A stretch of 64,000 bases of DNA from CAZKWG01 sp964615375 (GTDB lineage: Bacteria; Myxococcota_A; UBA796; CAZKWG01): the NCBI GenBank assembly GCA_964615375.1, contig CAZTOW010000033.1, positions 1 to 64,000 on the forward strand, in the 5' to 3' direction. The notes beneath the pieces were generated by a model. It was not told where the DNA came from. It saw nothing but the letters and a program-made list of their open reading frames with translations, and made no database searches. Below, piece after piece: positions 54,183-61,779 of the stretch; position 1 is the first letter of the stretch; every line of letters starts with the position of its first letter. Position numbers and translations under genes: made by a program.

Positions 54183-54536
54183 CTAACGCTGCTGGCCTCC
54201 TATCCTCTCACGGAGGTAGCGGACGGTGCTCTCCAGCAGGGCGCGCTCGGGCGGCTCGAGGTGCGCGAGCAGCCAGGCCACGGTGGCGACGATGTCGGCG
54301 TCGCGGGCGTCGGGGGAGGCGCCGCCCTGGATCTGGGGCACGACCGTCCAGTAGAGCGTGCGGCCGGTGGCCTGGGCCCACTCCTCGATCTCGTGGAGCT
54401 CGACCCGCCGCTCGGCGTTCTCGATCTTGGAGATGTAGCTCTGGGGCCGGTGGAGCCGGGCCCCGAGCGCCTGCTGGGAGAGACCCACGCTCAAGCGGAG
54501 ATCACGCAGCCTGCTGGCGAGGGAATCACGCTCCAT
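54183..54536 (-). CDS. XRE-family DNA-binding protein
   Basis: A 117-residue regulator. The helix-turn-helix occupies residues 7-55: LRLSVGLSQQALGARLHRPQ, then SYISKIENAERRVELHEIEE. The C-terminal helices could dimerise. It precedes the S41/LolA operon on the same strand by 11 bp and may be co-transcribed with it. The promoter candidate upstream (54589-54617) would drive all three. Confidence 0.82.
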   Translation of the reverse strand: MERDSLASRLRDLRLSVGLSQQALGARLHRPQSYISKIENAERRVELHEIEEWAQATGRTLYWTVVPQIQGGASPDARDADIVATVAWLLAHLEPPERALLESTVRYLRERIGGQQR

Positions 54537-54588
54537 AGCGGCTCTCCCGCGGCTCGGGCCGCGCGATCTACCGGGTCATCTCCAGAGA

Positions 54589-54617
54589 ATCCTAATTCAG
54601 TTCACAAAAAACCGCAA
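54589..54617 (-). promoter_or_regulatory. Candidate sigma-70 promoter of the XRE/S41 operon
   Basis: On the minus strand TTGCGG (54617-54612) and TAGGAT (54594-54589) are separated by 17 bp, about 50 bp before the ATG at 54536. The surrounding 60 bp are AT-rich, including a T-run, in an otherwise GC-rich window. Confidence 0.4.
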
Positions 54618-54638
54618 ACTGTAATTTCATATACCTGT

Positions 54639-55199
54639 TCAGTCCTCGTCCCGATCGCGCCCGCGAAGCACGAGGAGCTGGAACAAGGCGCCGAAGATGG
54701 CGAGCCCGCCGAGCAGGATCAGGTCCCCCGGGCGGCCCAGCGCCCAGGAGACCCCGATGGCCCCGAGCAGCGGGGTGAGCACGCGGATGGCGGCGCGCAG
54801 CAGGCTGGGGAGGAGGAAGACGCCGATCATGCCCGCCGCCGCGGGCACGTACCAGGGCAGGCCGGCGCCGAGGATGAGGGGCATGAAGGCCTTGGCCAGC
54901 CCGGCGACGATGACCGCCCCGACCAGGGCCACGGCCAGGCGCTCGACCATGTAGAGCACGCCCGCGCCGATGACGCCCAGGCACCCCGCCGCGATGGCCT
55001 GCGTTCCGGGCTGCGCGTCCTGCGTGAGCTGCAGGCCCACCAGCACGCCGACCAGCAGGCCGGGCGTGACGAGCACGAGTCGATAGAGCCGAGCGCCGAA
55101 GAGGAGGACGATCGCGGAGATCAACCCCACCAGCAGGCGAGGGTCGCTGAAGCTGTTGGGGAGCTGATCGAGTTGGATGGCGGAGAGCACGAGATACAT
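54639..55199 (-). CDS. Polytopic membrane protein (TMEM198/DUF4203-like)
   Basis: A 186-residue protein from ATG at 55199 with about seven hydrophobic segments and short loops. The only notable polar part is the acidic/Arg-rich end (LRGRDRDED). Glycine-rich helices and total size resemble the DUF4203/TMEM198 group. There is no known activity in bacteria. A longer start at 55265 was rejected because it adds polar residues before the first helix. It diverges from the Pro-rich gene with 80 bp between. Confidence 0.6.
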   Translation of the reverse strand: MYLVLSAIQLDQLPNSFSDPRLLVGLISAIVLLFGARLYRLVLVTPGLLVGVLVGLQLTQDAQPGTQAIAAGCLGVIGAGVLYMVERLAVALVGAVIVAGLAKAFMPLILGAGLPWYVPAAAGMIGVFLLPSLLRAAIRVLTPLLGAIGVSWALGRPGDLILLGGLAIFGALFQLLVLRGRDRDED

Positions 55200-55279
55200 A
55201 GGGGTCCCCGTAGGCGAGATGCCGCCACAGGGCGGCACGGCGGGCGCGGATCTGCTACGCTGCATAGGAAAGGTACATC

Positions 55280-55996
55280 ATGAGCAACATCTACTACGTG
55301 CTCTTGCTGGCGGCGGCCTGCTTCTTCGCCTTCGTGATGGTGCTCGGCGCGCTGCTGTACTTCATGAGCACCCAGAAGAAGAAGGCGCAGGACGACGACG
55401 AGGAGGCGGACGGGCCCGGTCTCGACGCTGGCCCCGTGGTCGCGACGCCCCCCCGCGAGGCGATGCGCGCCGAGCCGAACCTGGGGCCCGCGCCGCAGCC
55501 CCCCACGGCCCCGCTGATCTCTCCCCCGGTCCAGCCGGTGCCCCCCGTCGCGCCGGCCATCCAGGTGGCGCCGCCAGCGCCCGCGCCGCAGCCCGCGCCG
55601 CCCCCGGGCCCCTCCATCCCCATCAGCGCCCAGCCCGCGAGGCCCGCCGCCCAGGCCATCCCCCGCCCGGCCATGGCGCCCGGCGGCCGGAACATCGTGG
55701 AGAAGGTCGCCAGCCCGGGGCAGGCCCCCGCGGCCCAGCCCTCGCCCATCCCCAGCGCGCCCAAGGCGCCGGGCGGCCAGCCGATCACGCTCTCCCGGCC
55801 CTCGCCCACCCCGGTCGCCCCCAAGCCGCCCCCCGGGCCGGACAGGCCGCCCCCCGCGCCCAAGCCGCCGCCGGGCGTGCCGGCGGGCGTGACCATCGTG
55901 CCCACCGACCTGACGCCCTTCGGCATGCCGAACCCGGTGCGTCCGCCGAAGCCCGCTGCTGCGCCGCCCGCCAGCCCGGATAAGAAGAAGGGGTAG
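55280..55996 (+). CDS. Single-pass membrane protein with proline-rich tail
   Basis: A 238-residue protein. One transmembrane helix lies at residues 5-28, followed by the basic/acidic patch KKKAQDDDEEADG. The remaining 190 residues are Pro/Ala-rich without predicted folds. The last 30 residues are slightly more ordered (GVTIVPTDLTPFGMPNPVR). The family is unknown. Similar proteins serve as spacers or scaffolds across the periplasm. It precedes ygfZ by 15 bp, so they may share a transcript. Confidence 0.65.
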   Translation: MSNIYYVLLLAAACFFAFVMVLGALLYFMSTQKKKAQDDDEEADGPGLDAGPVVATPPREAMRAEPNLGPAPQPPTAPLISPPVQPVPPVAPAIQVAPPAPAPQPAPPPGPSIPISAQPARPAAQAIPRPAMAPGGRNIVEKVASPGQAPAAQPSPIPSAPKAPGGQPITLSRPSPTPVAPKPPPGPDRPPPAPKPPPGVPAGVTIVPTDLTPFGMPNPVRPPKPAAAPPASPDKKKG

Positions 55997-56011
55997 GCGA
56001 GAGGCCCCCCG

Positions 56012-57082
56012 ATGAAGAAGACCCCCCTGTTCCCCCAACACCTGGCCAGAAACGCCGAGATGGACGTTTACGGCGACTGGCTGCTCCCCGCCCGCTACGG
56101 CGCGGTGGACGCCGAGCTGCAGCGCGCGCGCGAGGGCGCTGCCCTCTTCGACCTCGCCTCGGTGGAGAAGACCCTGCTCCACGGGGCGGGCGCCGAGGTG
56201 CGCCGCTTCTGCAACGGCATGTTCACCAACAACATCAAGCGGCTCCAGCCCGGTAAGGGCAACCGCTCGGCCATGTGCGACGATCGCGGCCGGGTCCAGG
56301 GGCTGCTGGACCTCTACTGCATCTCCGAGTCGCGCTTCCTGGCGGTGCTGGAGGGCGTGGACGCCGCCTGGTTCGAGCAGCGCTACCAGATGTACGCCAT
56401 GCTCGAGGACATCGAGCTGGAGGCGATGACGGGCGAGCCCTGGGTGCTCTCGCTCCAGGGCCCGAGCTCCGCCGAGATCCTCGCCCGCCTGGGACTGCCG
56501 GTGCCCGCGCAGGATCACGATCACCAGGAGGTCCCCGCGGCCGAGGGCCTGGGGCTCCGGGTGGCGAAGAAGGACCGCACCGGTCTGGGCGGCTTCGATC
56601 TGCTGGTGCCCGACGCCGCGCTCCAGCCCACCTTCGAGGCGCTGATCGCCGCGGGCGCCGCGCCGGCCGGGCAGCTGACCCTCGACGCCCTGCGCGTCCA
56701 CGCCGGCCGCGCCCGCTGGCCCCAGGACGGCACCGACAAGTCCATGGTCCACGAGCTGCGCTACAACCTGGACTGCTGCGCCTTCGACAAGGGCTGCTAC
56801 GTGGGCCAGGAGGTCATCAACCGCATCGACGTGAAGGGCCAGCTCACCAAGAAGCTGATGGGCGTGGTCCTGAGCGAGGACGCGCTGCCCCCCGCGGGGG
56901 CCGAGGTGCTGGTGGGCGAGGACGTGGTGGGCACGCTGACCAGCGCCGCGCGGGTGCTGGGCCGCCCGCTGGCCCTGGGCGTGCTGCGCAAGAGCGCCTG
57001 GGAGCCGGGGACGCCGGTGACGGTGCGGGCGGGCGAGCGCTCCGTGGCGGGCGTGGTGAGCGAGCTCCCCTTCGAGAGCTGA
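56012..57082 (+). CDS. ygfZ: YgfZ/GcvT-family folate-binding Fe-S biogenesis protein
   Basis: A 356-residue protein of the GcvT-like fold. The YgfZ signature KGCYVGQE is present in CAFDKGCYVGQEVINRIDVKG near residue 265. The N-terminal half has the T-protein core (GAALFDLASVEKTLLHGAGA). YgfZ proteins use folate to help iron-sulfur cluster enzymes. The residues found in true GcvT for glycine cleavage are not evident, and no gcvH/P genes are adjacent. The ATG start is well positioned for the domain. Confidence 0.78.
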   Translation: MKKTPLFPQHLARNAEMDVYGDWLLPARYGAVDAELQRAREGAALFDLASVEKTLLHGAGAEVRRFCNGMFTNNIKRLQPGKGNRSAMCDDRGRVQGLLDLYCISESRFLAVLEGVDAAWFEQRYQMYAMLEDIELEAMTGEPWVLSLQGPSSAEILARLGLPVPAQDHDHQEVPAAEGLGLRVAKKDRTGLGGFDLLVPDAALQPTFEALIAAGAAPAGQLTLDALRVHAGRARWPQDGTDKSMVHELRYNLDCCAFDKGCYVGQEVINRIDVKGQLTKKLMGVVLSEDALPPAGAEVLVGEDVVGTLTSAARVLGRPLALGVLRKSAWEPGTPVTVRAGERSVAGVVSELPFES

Positions 57083-57083
57083 G

Positions 57084-57096
57084 CGGGCGAGGCCCG
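57084..57096. terminator. Small hairpin between convergent stops
   Basis: CGGGC-GAG-GCCCG forms a 5-bp stem with a 3-base loop between the stops of ygfZ and the L,D-transpeptidase. It is short and lacks a T-run, so this is a weak prediction. Confidence 0.3.
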
Positions 57097-57097
57097 A

Positions 57098-57763
57098 TCA
57101 GGGCTCGACGACGAGGGGGGTGCCGATCTTCACGACCTCCCAGAGCTCGTCGATCTCCTCGTCGGTCACCGCCACGCAGCCCAGCGTCCAGTCGGCCCAG
57201 CCGCCGCCGCCGTGGATGCCCACGGTGCCGCCCAGCCGGGTCTCCCAGGGAGGCCGCCGCCCGGCCTTGTGGGCGGCGCGGATGGCGTCGGCCTGCTCCC
57301 GCGAGACCAGCCCGGCCTCCTGGCCGCGATCGGCGTCCTCGGCGGTCGGGTAGTTGATGCCCAGGAACTTGTGGAACTGCGAGGCCGCGTTGCGCGTGAC
57401 GATGCGCAGCTCGCCCTCGGGCGTGCGGCGGTCGCCCTGGCGCACCTTGTCGCCCTCGGGGTCGCCCAGGCCCACGCGGTAGCGTTTGAGCGCCTGCTCG
57501 CCCGAGCGCAAGGTGAGCGTGCGGGTGGACTTGTCGAGGTGCAGGGAGAGCGCGGGCGGCGGCCAGGCCAGCCCGAGCTCGGTGGCGCGCTGGCGCAGGG
57601 TCCAGGGGTCGGAGGCGGCCAGCGGGCCCTCCACGGCGAGCGCCGCGGCGGGCTGTGCCGGGGTCGCGGGGGTCACAGGCTCGACCGCCACGACGGTCGA
57701 CGCCGCCGGGGCCTCGGCCTCGGCGGGCACACAGGACAGGAGCAGCAGCAGGAGCGCGCCCAT
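57098..57763 (-). CDS. L,D-transpeptidase (YkuD) lipoprotein
   Basis: A 221-residue protein with a short lipobox-type signal (LLLLLSC, Cys11). The YkuD domain covers about 80-221: LSLHLDKSTRTLTLRSGEQA at the start, and the catalytic block VGIHGGGGWADWTLGCVAV, which gives the His and the Cys. Thr stands in the usual Ser position of the SxGC motif, as in several family members. YkuD enzymes form 3-3 peptidoglycan cross-links or attach lipoproteins to the wall. It acts in the periplasm. Confidence 0.85.
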   Translation of the reverse strand: MGALLLLLLSCVPAEAEAPAASTVVAVEPVTPATPAQPAAALAVEGPLAASDPWTLRQRATELGLAWPPPALSLHLDKSTRTLTLRSGEQALKRYRVGLGDPEGDKVRQGDRRTPEGELRIVTRNAASQFHKFLGINYPTAEDADRGQEAGLVSREQADAIRAAHKAGRRPPWETRLGGTVGIHGGGGWADWTLGCVAVTDEEIDELWEVVKIGTPLVVEP

Positions 57764-57799
57764 GGTCCTCTCGACACGCGCCCGGGGCCCGCGGTTCCC

Positions 57800-58951
57800 T
57801 CAGGGGTTCAGGTTCGGCAGCTTCAGCTTCGGCGCGGCCGGCTTGACGCCCTTCTTCTCCAGCCGCTGGATGACGGCCTTCATCAGCATGGGCCAGACCA
57901 TCGTGGCGTCGGTCAGGACCTCGGCGAACATCCCGCCCTCCGCGGGCGGCACGAACTTGCCCCAGCTCACGCCCTCCGAGTAGGTGCAGCCGGACAGGCC
58001 GCCGAAGTGGGCGGGCTCGGGGCAGATGCGCACGCCGTACTTGAAGCGGTTCAGGCGCTGGTTGACCTCGAGGGCGTGGTTGATGATGTCGATGAAGGGC
58101 GGGGCCTGCTGCGCCCAGTTGCGGGGGGCGCCGCCGCCGATGGTGAAGATGCCCAGCGTGGGCGACTGCGTGATGATCTGCACGTAGTGGGCGAGATCGC
58201 GGAAGGGGTCGAAGTCCGAGCTCATCTCGGCGATGGCCTCGCCCACGTCCTTGTCGGGGTTCTGCTTGAGCGCGCGGCCCACCACCCAGGTGCCCACGTC
58301 CAGCGCGAGCTCCGAGTCGATGAAGGCGGGGATGTAGACGGGGACGCCCTCGCGCCAGGCCGAGGCCAGGATGCCGCGGACCCCCGGCTTCGCCAGGGAG
58401 CGGCCGATGCGGGCCAGCAGCTCGTAGCTGCCGAAGCGCTTGCCGGGGGGGAGCTCATCGAAGACGTTGCGCAGGATGCCCGCGAGATCGTTGAGGTTCT
58501 TCTCCATCTCGTAGGTGTCGTAGACGCGGTTGTAGCCCTTCTCGTAGAGCTCCTCGTCGTTCATCTCCCGGGTGGCCTTGTAGTGGGTCATCCCGGTGAG
58601 CTCGACGAGGCCGTGCGTGATGAGCGCGCCCGTGGACACCACCGCCTGCACCCAGCCGCGCTCGATCATGTCGGTGATGACCAGGTTCATCTTGGCGACG
58701 GTCATCGCGCCGGAGAGCGTGAGCACGACCGAGCAGTCCGGGTCGGTGACCATGGCCTCCAGCACCTCGGCCGCCTCGCCGAGGTTGCGCCCGCCGAAGG
58801 CGGTGCGCGTCATGGCGTCGAACATCTGGTCGAAGTCCTGGATGCGCGACAGGTCGAGGGGCTCCAGCGGGACGAGGCCGTCCTCGGCCCCGTCGGCCAT
58901 GAAGCGGTTGCCGACGGCCGGATCCATCAGATCGATGTCCTTGTGCGCCAA
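57800..58951 (-). CDS. Deoxyhypusine-synthase-family enzyme
   Basis: A 383-residue protein from TTG at 58951, eight bases after a strong AGGAGG. The next ATG (58927) lies 28 bases from that site and would remove the N-terminus. VLTLSGAMTVAKMN and VSTGALITHGLVE fit the NAD-binding core. Lys332 in GVSWGKF matches the catalytic Lys of human DHS (Lys329 in VSWGKI), and GGGAPRNWAQ is the nearby loop. DHS moves a butylamine group from spermidine to eIF5A. Bacteria lack eIF5A, and bacterial homologues are thought to act on other polyamine acceptors, for example in homospermidine formation; the activity here is unknown. Confidence 0.8.
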   Translation of the reverse strand: MAHKDIDLMDPAVGNRFMADGAEDGLVPLEPLDLSRIQDFDQMFDAMTRTAFGGRNLGEAAEVLEAMVTDPDCSVVLTLSGAMTVAKMNLVITDMIERGWVQAVVSTGALITHGLVELTGMTHYKATREMNDEELYEKGYNRVYDTYEMEKNLNDLAGILRNVFDELPPGKRFGSYELLARIGRSLAKPGVRGILASAWREGVPVYIPAFIDSELALDVGTWVVGRALKQNPDKDVGEAIAEMSSDFDPFRDLAHYVQIITQSPTLGIFTIGGGAPRNWAQQAPPFIDIINHALEVNQRLNRFKYGVRICPEPAHFGGLSGCTYSEGVSWGKFVPPAEGGMFAEVLTDATMVWPMLMKAVIQRLEKKGVKPAAPKLKLPNLNP

Positions 58952-58977
58952 GACGAATTCCTCCTGTAGGGGTGAGC

Positions 58978-59520
58978 TTACCTCGTTCCGGGGCCGCGCC
59001 ACTCCAGCGCGAGGGCCCCGGACAGGCCATGAGTGAGGTCGGCGCCGGCCAGGACCAGGGGCCAGCTCGCGCGGGCGCCGAGGGTCCAGCTCGCCGAGAG
59101 CGGGGCGAAGACGCCGAGAGACGGCGCGAGCTCGAGGGCGGTGTCGGCGCGGGCGACGAGCTCGCCGTCCAGGGTCGCGCGGGCGCCCGAGGCGGCGGCG
59201 AGCAGGCCGAGCCTCAACACGCCGAGGTGCAGGTCCGCGCGCGCGCCGAGGCGCAGAGCGCTGGCGCGGAGGGTGGCCTCCCGACCATCCTCGCTGGTGG
59301 CCTGCTCGCGCCGGAAGCTGGCGGCGGGCATTAGCCAGAGGTCCACCCGCCCCAGCCCGAGGCCGATCTCCGGCTGCAGCGCGGGCCCCTCGTAGGGGGA
59401 GAGCTCCCAGCCCCCGGCCTCGATCGCCGAGAGCGAGCCGCTGAGCGCGTCGGCGGTGTCGTCCGCGGGCGCGAAGCGGCTGAGCTCGAGGGCGAAGAGC
59501 CAGAGCGGGGGGGAGGCCAT
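58978..59520 (-). CDS. Putative outer-membrane beta-barrel protein
   Basis: A 180-residue protein of unknown family. It has alternating hydrophobic/polar strands from residue 40 to the end, such as EIGLGLGRVDLWLMPAAS, ALRLGARADLHLGVLRLGLL and ALELAPSLGVF. This would suit an 8-10-strand outer-membrane barrel. The last residues (LALEWRGPGTR) do not end with the usual Phe, and no clear signal peptide is present, so export is uncertain. It is 26 bp upstream of the DHS-like gene on the same strand. Confidence 0.5.
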   Translation of the reverse strand: MASPPLWLFALELSRFAPADDTADALSGSLSAIEAGGWELSPYEGPALQPEIGLGLGRVDLWLMPAASFRREQATSEDGREATLRASALRLGARADLHLGVLRLGLLAAASGARATLDGELVARADTALELAPSLGVFAPLSASWTLGARASWPLVLAGADLTHGLSGALALEWRGPGTR

Positions 59521-59613
59521 GGCTCCAAGGTAGCGCCTCGGGGCTCCGGCGGGAAGGCGCGTTGGCTCGACCGGCGAGGGGCGGAGCCCCCACGTTCTGG
59601 TTAAAGAGCGCGG

Positions 59614-60168
59614 ATGAGTCAGGGCGACACCCCTCCCAGCCGGATCGAGGATCCGAGCGATGAGCGCCTGGACCCGCAGGCCGCGCCGGGCTGCGGGCTC
59701 GGGCTCTACGCGCTGCTGCTGGCGGGCCTGGGGGTGGCGGGGCTGGTGGGCCTGATCGTGGCCACGCTCGCGCTGCTTCAGGGCGACGGGACCTCTCCCT
59801 CGGAGCTGGTCTCGGGCAAGGCGGTCCCCACCTGGCGCCTCGCGCCCATGGTGGAGGCCGGGGTGCTGCCGGTGGACCAGATCCCGCTGGCCTGGCACGA
59901 CGAGAGCGCCGTGGCCGACGGCAAGCGGGCCTGCGCCCTGCTGGCCGACGCCGTGATCCGCGTGCAGGACGGCGTGGGGACCCGCGTGCCCTACGCGGAG
60001 GTCCAGAAGGCCGAGCTCCAGAAGCTCCCCGACGGCGCCGAGGTCGTGCTGGTGGACGGATCCGCCGCCGAGCTCACCTGCCTCTTCCGCGAGGGCGAGG
60101 GCGCGACGCGCTTCCTCCGGCAGATCCAGGCGGAGCAGCTCAAGATCGAGCGCGCCTCCGGGGGCTGA
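59614..60168 (+). CDS. Single-pass membrane protein of unknown function
   Basis: A 184-residue protein. Its N-terminal 25 residues are polar, followed by a transmembrane helix (about 30-53). The periplasmic or cytoplasmic remainder has a beta-rich pattern (YAEVQKAELQKL, GAEVVLVDGSAAELTCLF) that resembles a PH-like domain. No catalytic motif is present. The gene is 120 bp ahead of the DegP-like gene on the same strand. Confidence 0.6.
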   Translation: MSQGDTPPSRIEDPSDERLDPQAAPGCGLGLYALLLAGLGVAGLVGLIVATLALLQGDGTSPSELVSGKAVPTWRLAPMVEAGVLPVDQIPLAWHDESAVADGKRACALLADAVIRVQDGVGTRVPYAEVQKAELQKLPDGAEVVLVDGSAAELTCLFREGEGATRFLRQIQAEQLKIERASGG

Positions 60169-60288
60169 GCCGACCCGAGCGGGGCCCGGGGAAGAAGGTC
60201 CCGCCCCTCGGGGTTGTCGCTGCTGATGAGGGCGTGCTCTCCAAGGGCGGAGGGTCAGGCCAGCGATCGACAACCCGGAGAAGAGGTC

Positions 60289-61779
60289 ATGTTCAGGCGG
60301 TGGTGGAATCTTGCGCTGCTCATCGGTGGGCTGGGCGTGGGCTTCGCATGCGCCGAGGCGACGGGAAAGGACAAGGTCGAGGGCGAGGTGCCCGCCGCGG
60401 CCCCACAGCTCCCCCCGGAGTACAACCCGGTCCACAGCCTCGCGCCGCTGGTCGAGCGCCTGCAGCCGGCGGTGGTCAACCTCTACGTGGAGCAGAAGGT
60501 GGAGGTGCCCGCGAGCGTGATGCAGTCGCCCTTCGGGCCCTTCTTCGGCTTCCCCCACGGGATGCCGCAGGAGGAGGACGGCCAGGACGGCCAGGGCGGC
60601 GGGCGCTACCGCGTGCAGGAGGGCCAGGGCTCGGGCTTCATCATCTCGGCCGACGGCTACATCCTCACCAACAACCACGTCGTGGCCGACGCCGTCAACG
60701 TCAAGGTGAAGCTGTCGGACGACCGCGAGCTGGAGGCGAAGGTGGTGGGCACCGACGAGCGCACGGACGTCGCGCTGGTCAAGGTGGACGCGGGCAAGGA
60801 CCTGCCCTTCGTCAAGCTGGGCTCCTCGGAGCACGCGCGGGTGGGCGACTGGGTGGTGGCCATCGGCAACCCCTATGGGCTCAGCCACACGGTCACGGCG
60901 GGCATCGTCTCGGCCAAGGGCCGGGTCATCGGCGCCGGGCCCTACGATGACTTCATCCAGACGGACGCCAGCATCAACCCGGGCAACTCCGGCGGGCCCC
61001 TCTTCAACCTGGCCGGCGAGGTGGTGGGCATCAACTCCGCCATCGTGAACCAGGCCAACAGCATCGGCTTCGCCATCCCCATCGACATGGTGCGCGCGAT
61101 CCTCGAGGATCTGAAGAGCACCGGCCGCGTGGCCCGCGGCTGGATGGGGCTCTCGCTCCAGGGGCTGGACCCGGCGCTGGCGCAGGCCCTCAAGGTGCCC
61201 GGCGAGACGAAGGGCGTCGTGGTCAGCCAGGTCTACCCGGGCTTCCCGGCGGCTGAGGCCGGGCTCCAGCCGAGCGACGTGATCACGAAGCTGGACGGCA
61301 AGCAGGTCAGCTCCAGCGAGGAGCTGGTGCGGACGGTGGGCAGCTACCGGCCCGGCCAGAAGGTCGAGGTCACCCTGCTGCGCGCGGGCAAGGAGCGGAC
61401 GCTGAGCGTGACCCTGGCCGAGCGCCCCGGGGAGGAGGCGCTGGCGAAGGGGGACTTCAGCCCCGACGACCAGCAGCCCGCGCCGGAGAAGAGCGGGAAG
61501 GCCGCCCCCACCGGCGCCACCCCCCTGAGCCGCCTGGGCCTCACGCTGGAGGACGCCGCCCGCTACCAGATGGGCGCGGACGGCCTCGTCGTGACCCGCG
61601 TGAGCGAGGACGGCCCGGCCGCGGACAAGCTGAGCCGCGGGGACGTGATCGTGGCGGTCAACAACCAGGCCGTGCGATCGGTGGCCGACGTCAACAAGGC
61701 CCTGTCCGAAGGCGACGTGGCCCTGTTCACCGTGCGCCGGGAGAACAGCCAGCGCCTGGTGGCGGTGCCCCTGCGTTAG
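60289..61779 (+). CDS. DegP/HtrA-type serine protease
   Basis: A 496-residue protein from ATG at 60289, preceded by AAGAGGT. The signal ends in a lipobox-like GFAC (Cys21), so it may be membrane-attached. His130 (ILTNNHVV), Asp160 (ERTDVALV) and Ser234 (PGNSGGPL) form the canonical triad. Two PDZ domains follow: near 290-380 (GLQPSDVITKLDGKQV) and near 405-490 (DKLSRGDVIVAVNNQAV). It is a periplasmic quality-control protease/chaperone. Its 3' end overlaps the radical SAM gene by 4 bp. No extracytoplasmic sigma-factor site was recognised. Confidence 0.92.
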   Translation: MFRRWWNLALLIGGLGVGFACAEATGKDKVEGEVPAAAPQLPPEYNPVHSLAPLVERLQPAVVNLYVEQKVEVPASVMQSPFGPFFGFPHGMPQEEDGQDGQGGGRYRVQEGQGSGFIISADGYILTNNHVVADAVNVKVKLSDDRELEAKVVGTDERTDVALVKVDAGKDLPFVKLGSSEHARVGDWVVAIGNPYGLSHTVTAGIVSAKGRVIGAGPYDDFIQTDASINPGNSGGPLFNLAGEVVGINSAIVNQANSIGFAIPIDMVRAILEDLKSTGRVARGWMGLSLQGLDPALAQALKVPGETKGVVVSQVYPGFPAAEAGLQPSDVITKLDGKQVSSSEELVRTVGSYRPGQKVEVTLLRAGKERTLSVTLAERPGEEALAKGDFSPDDQQPAPEKSGKAAPTGATPLSRLGLTLEDAARYQMGADGLVVTRVSEDGPAADKLSRGDVIVAVNNQAVRSVADVNKALSEGDVALFTVRRENSQRLVAVPLR

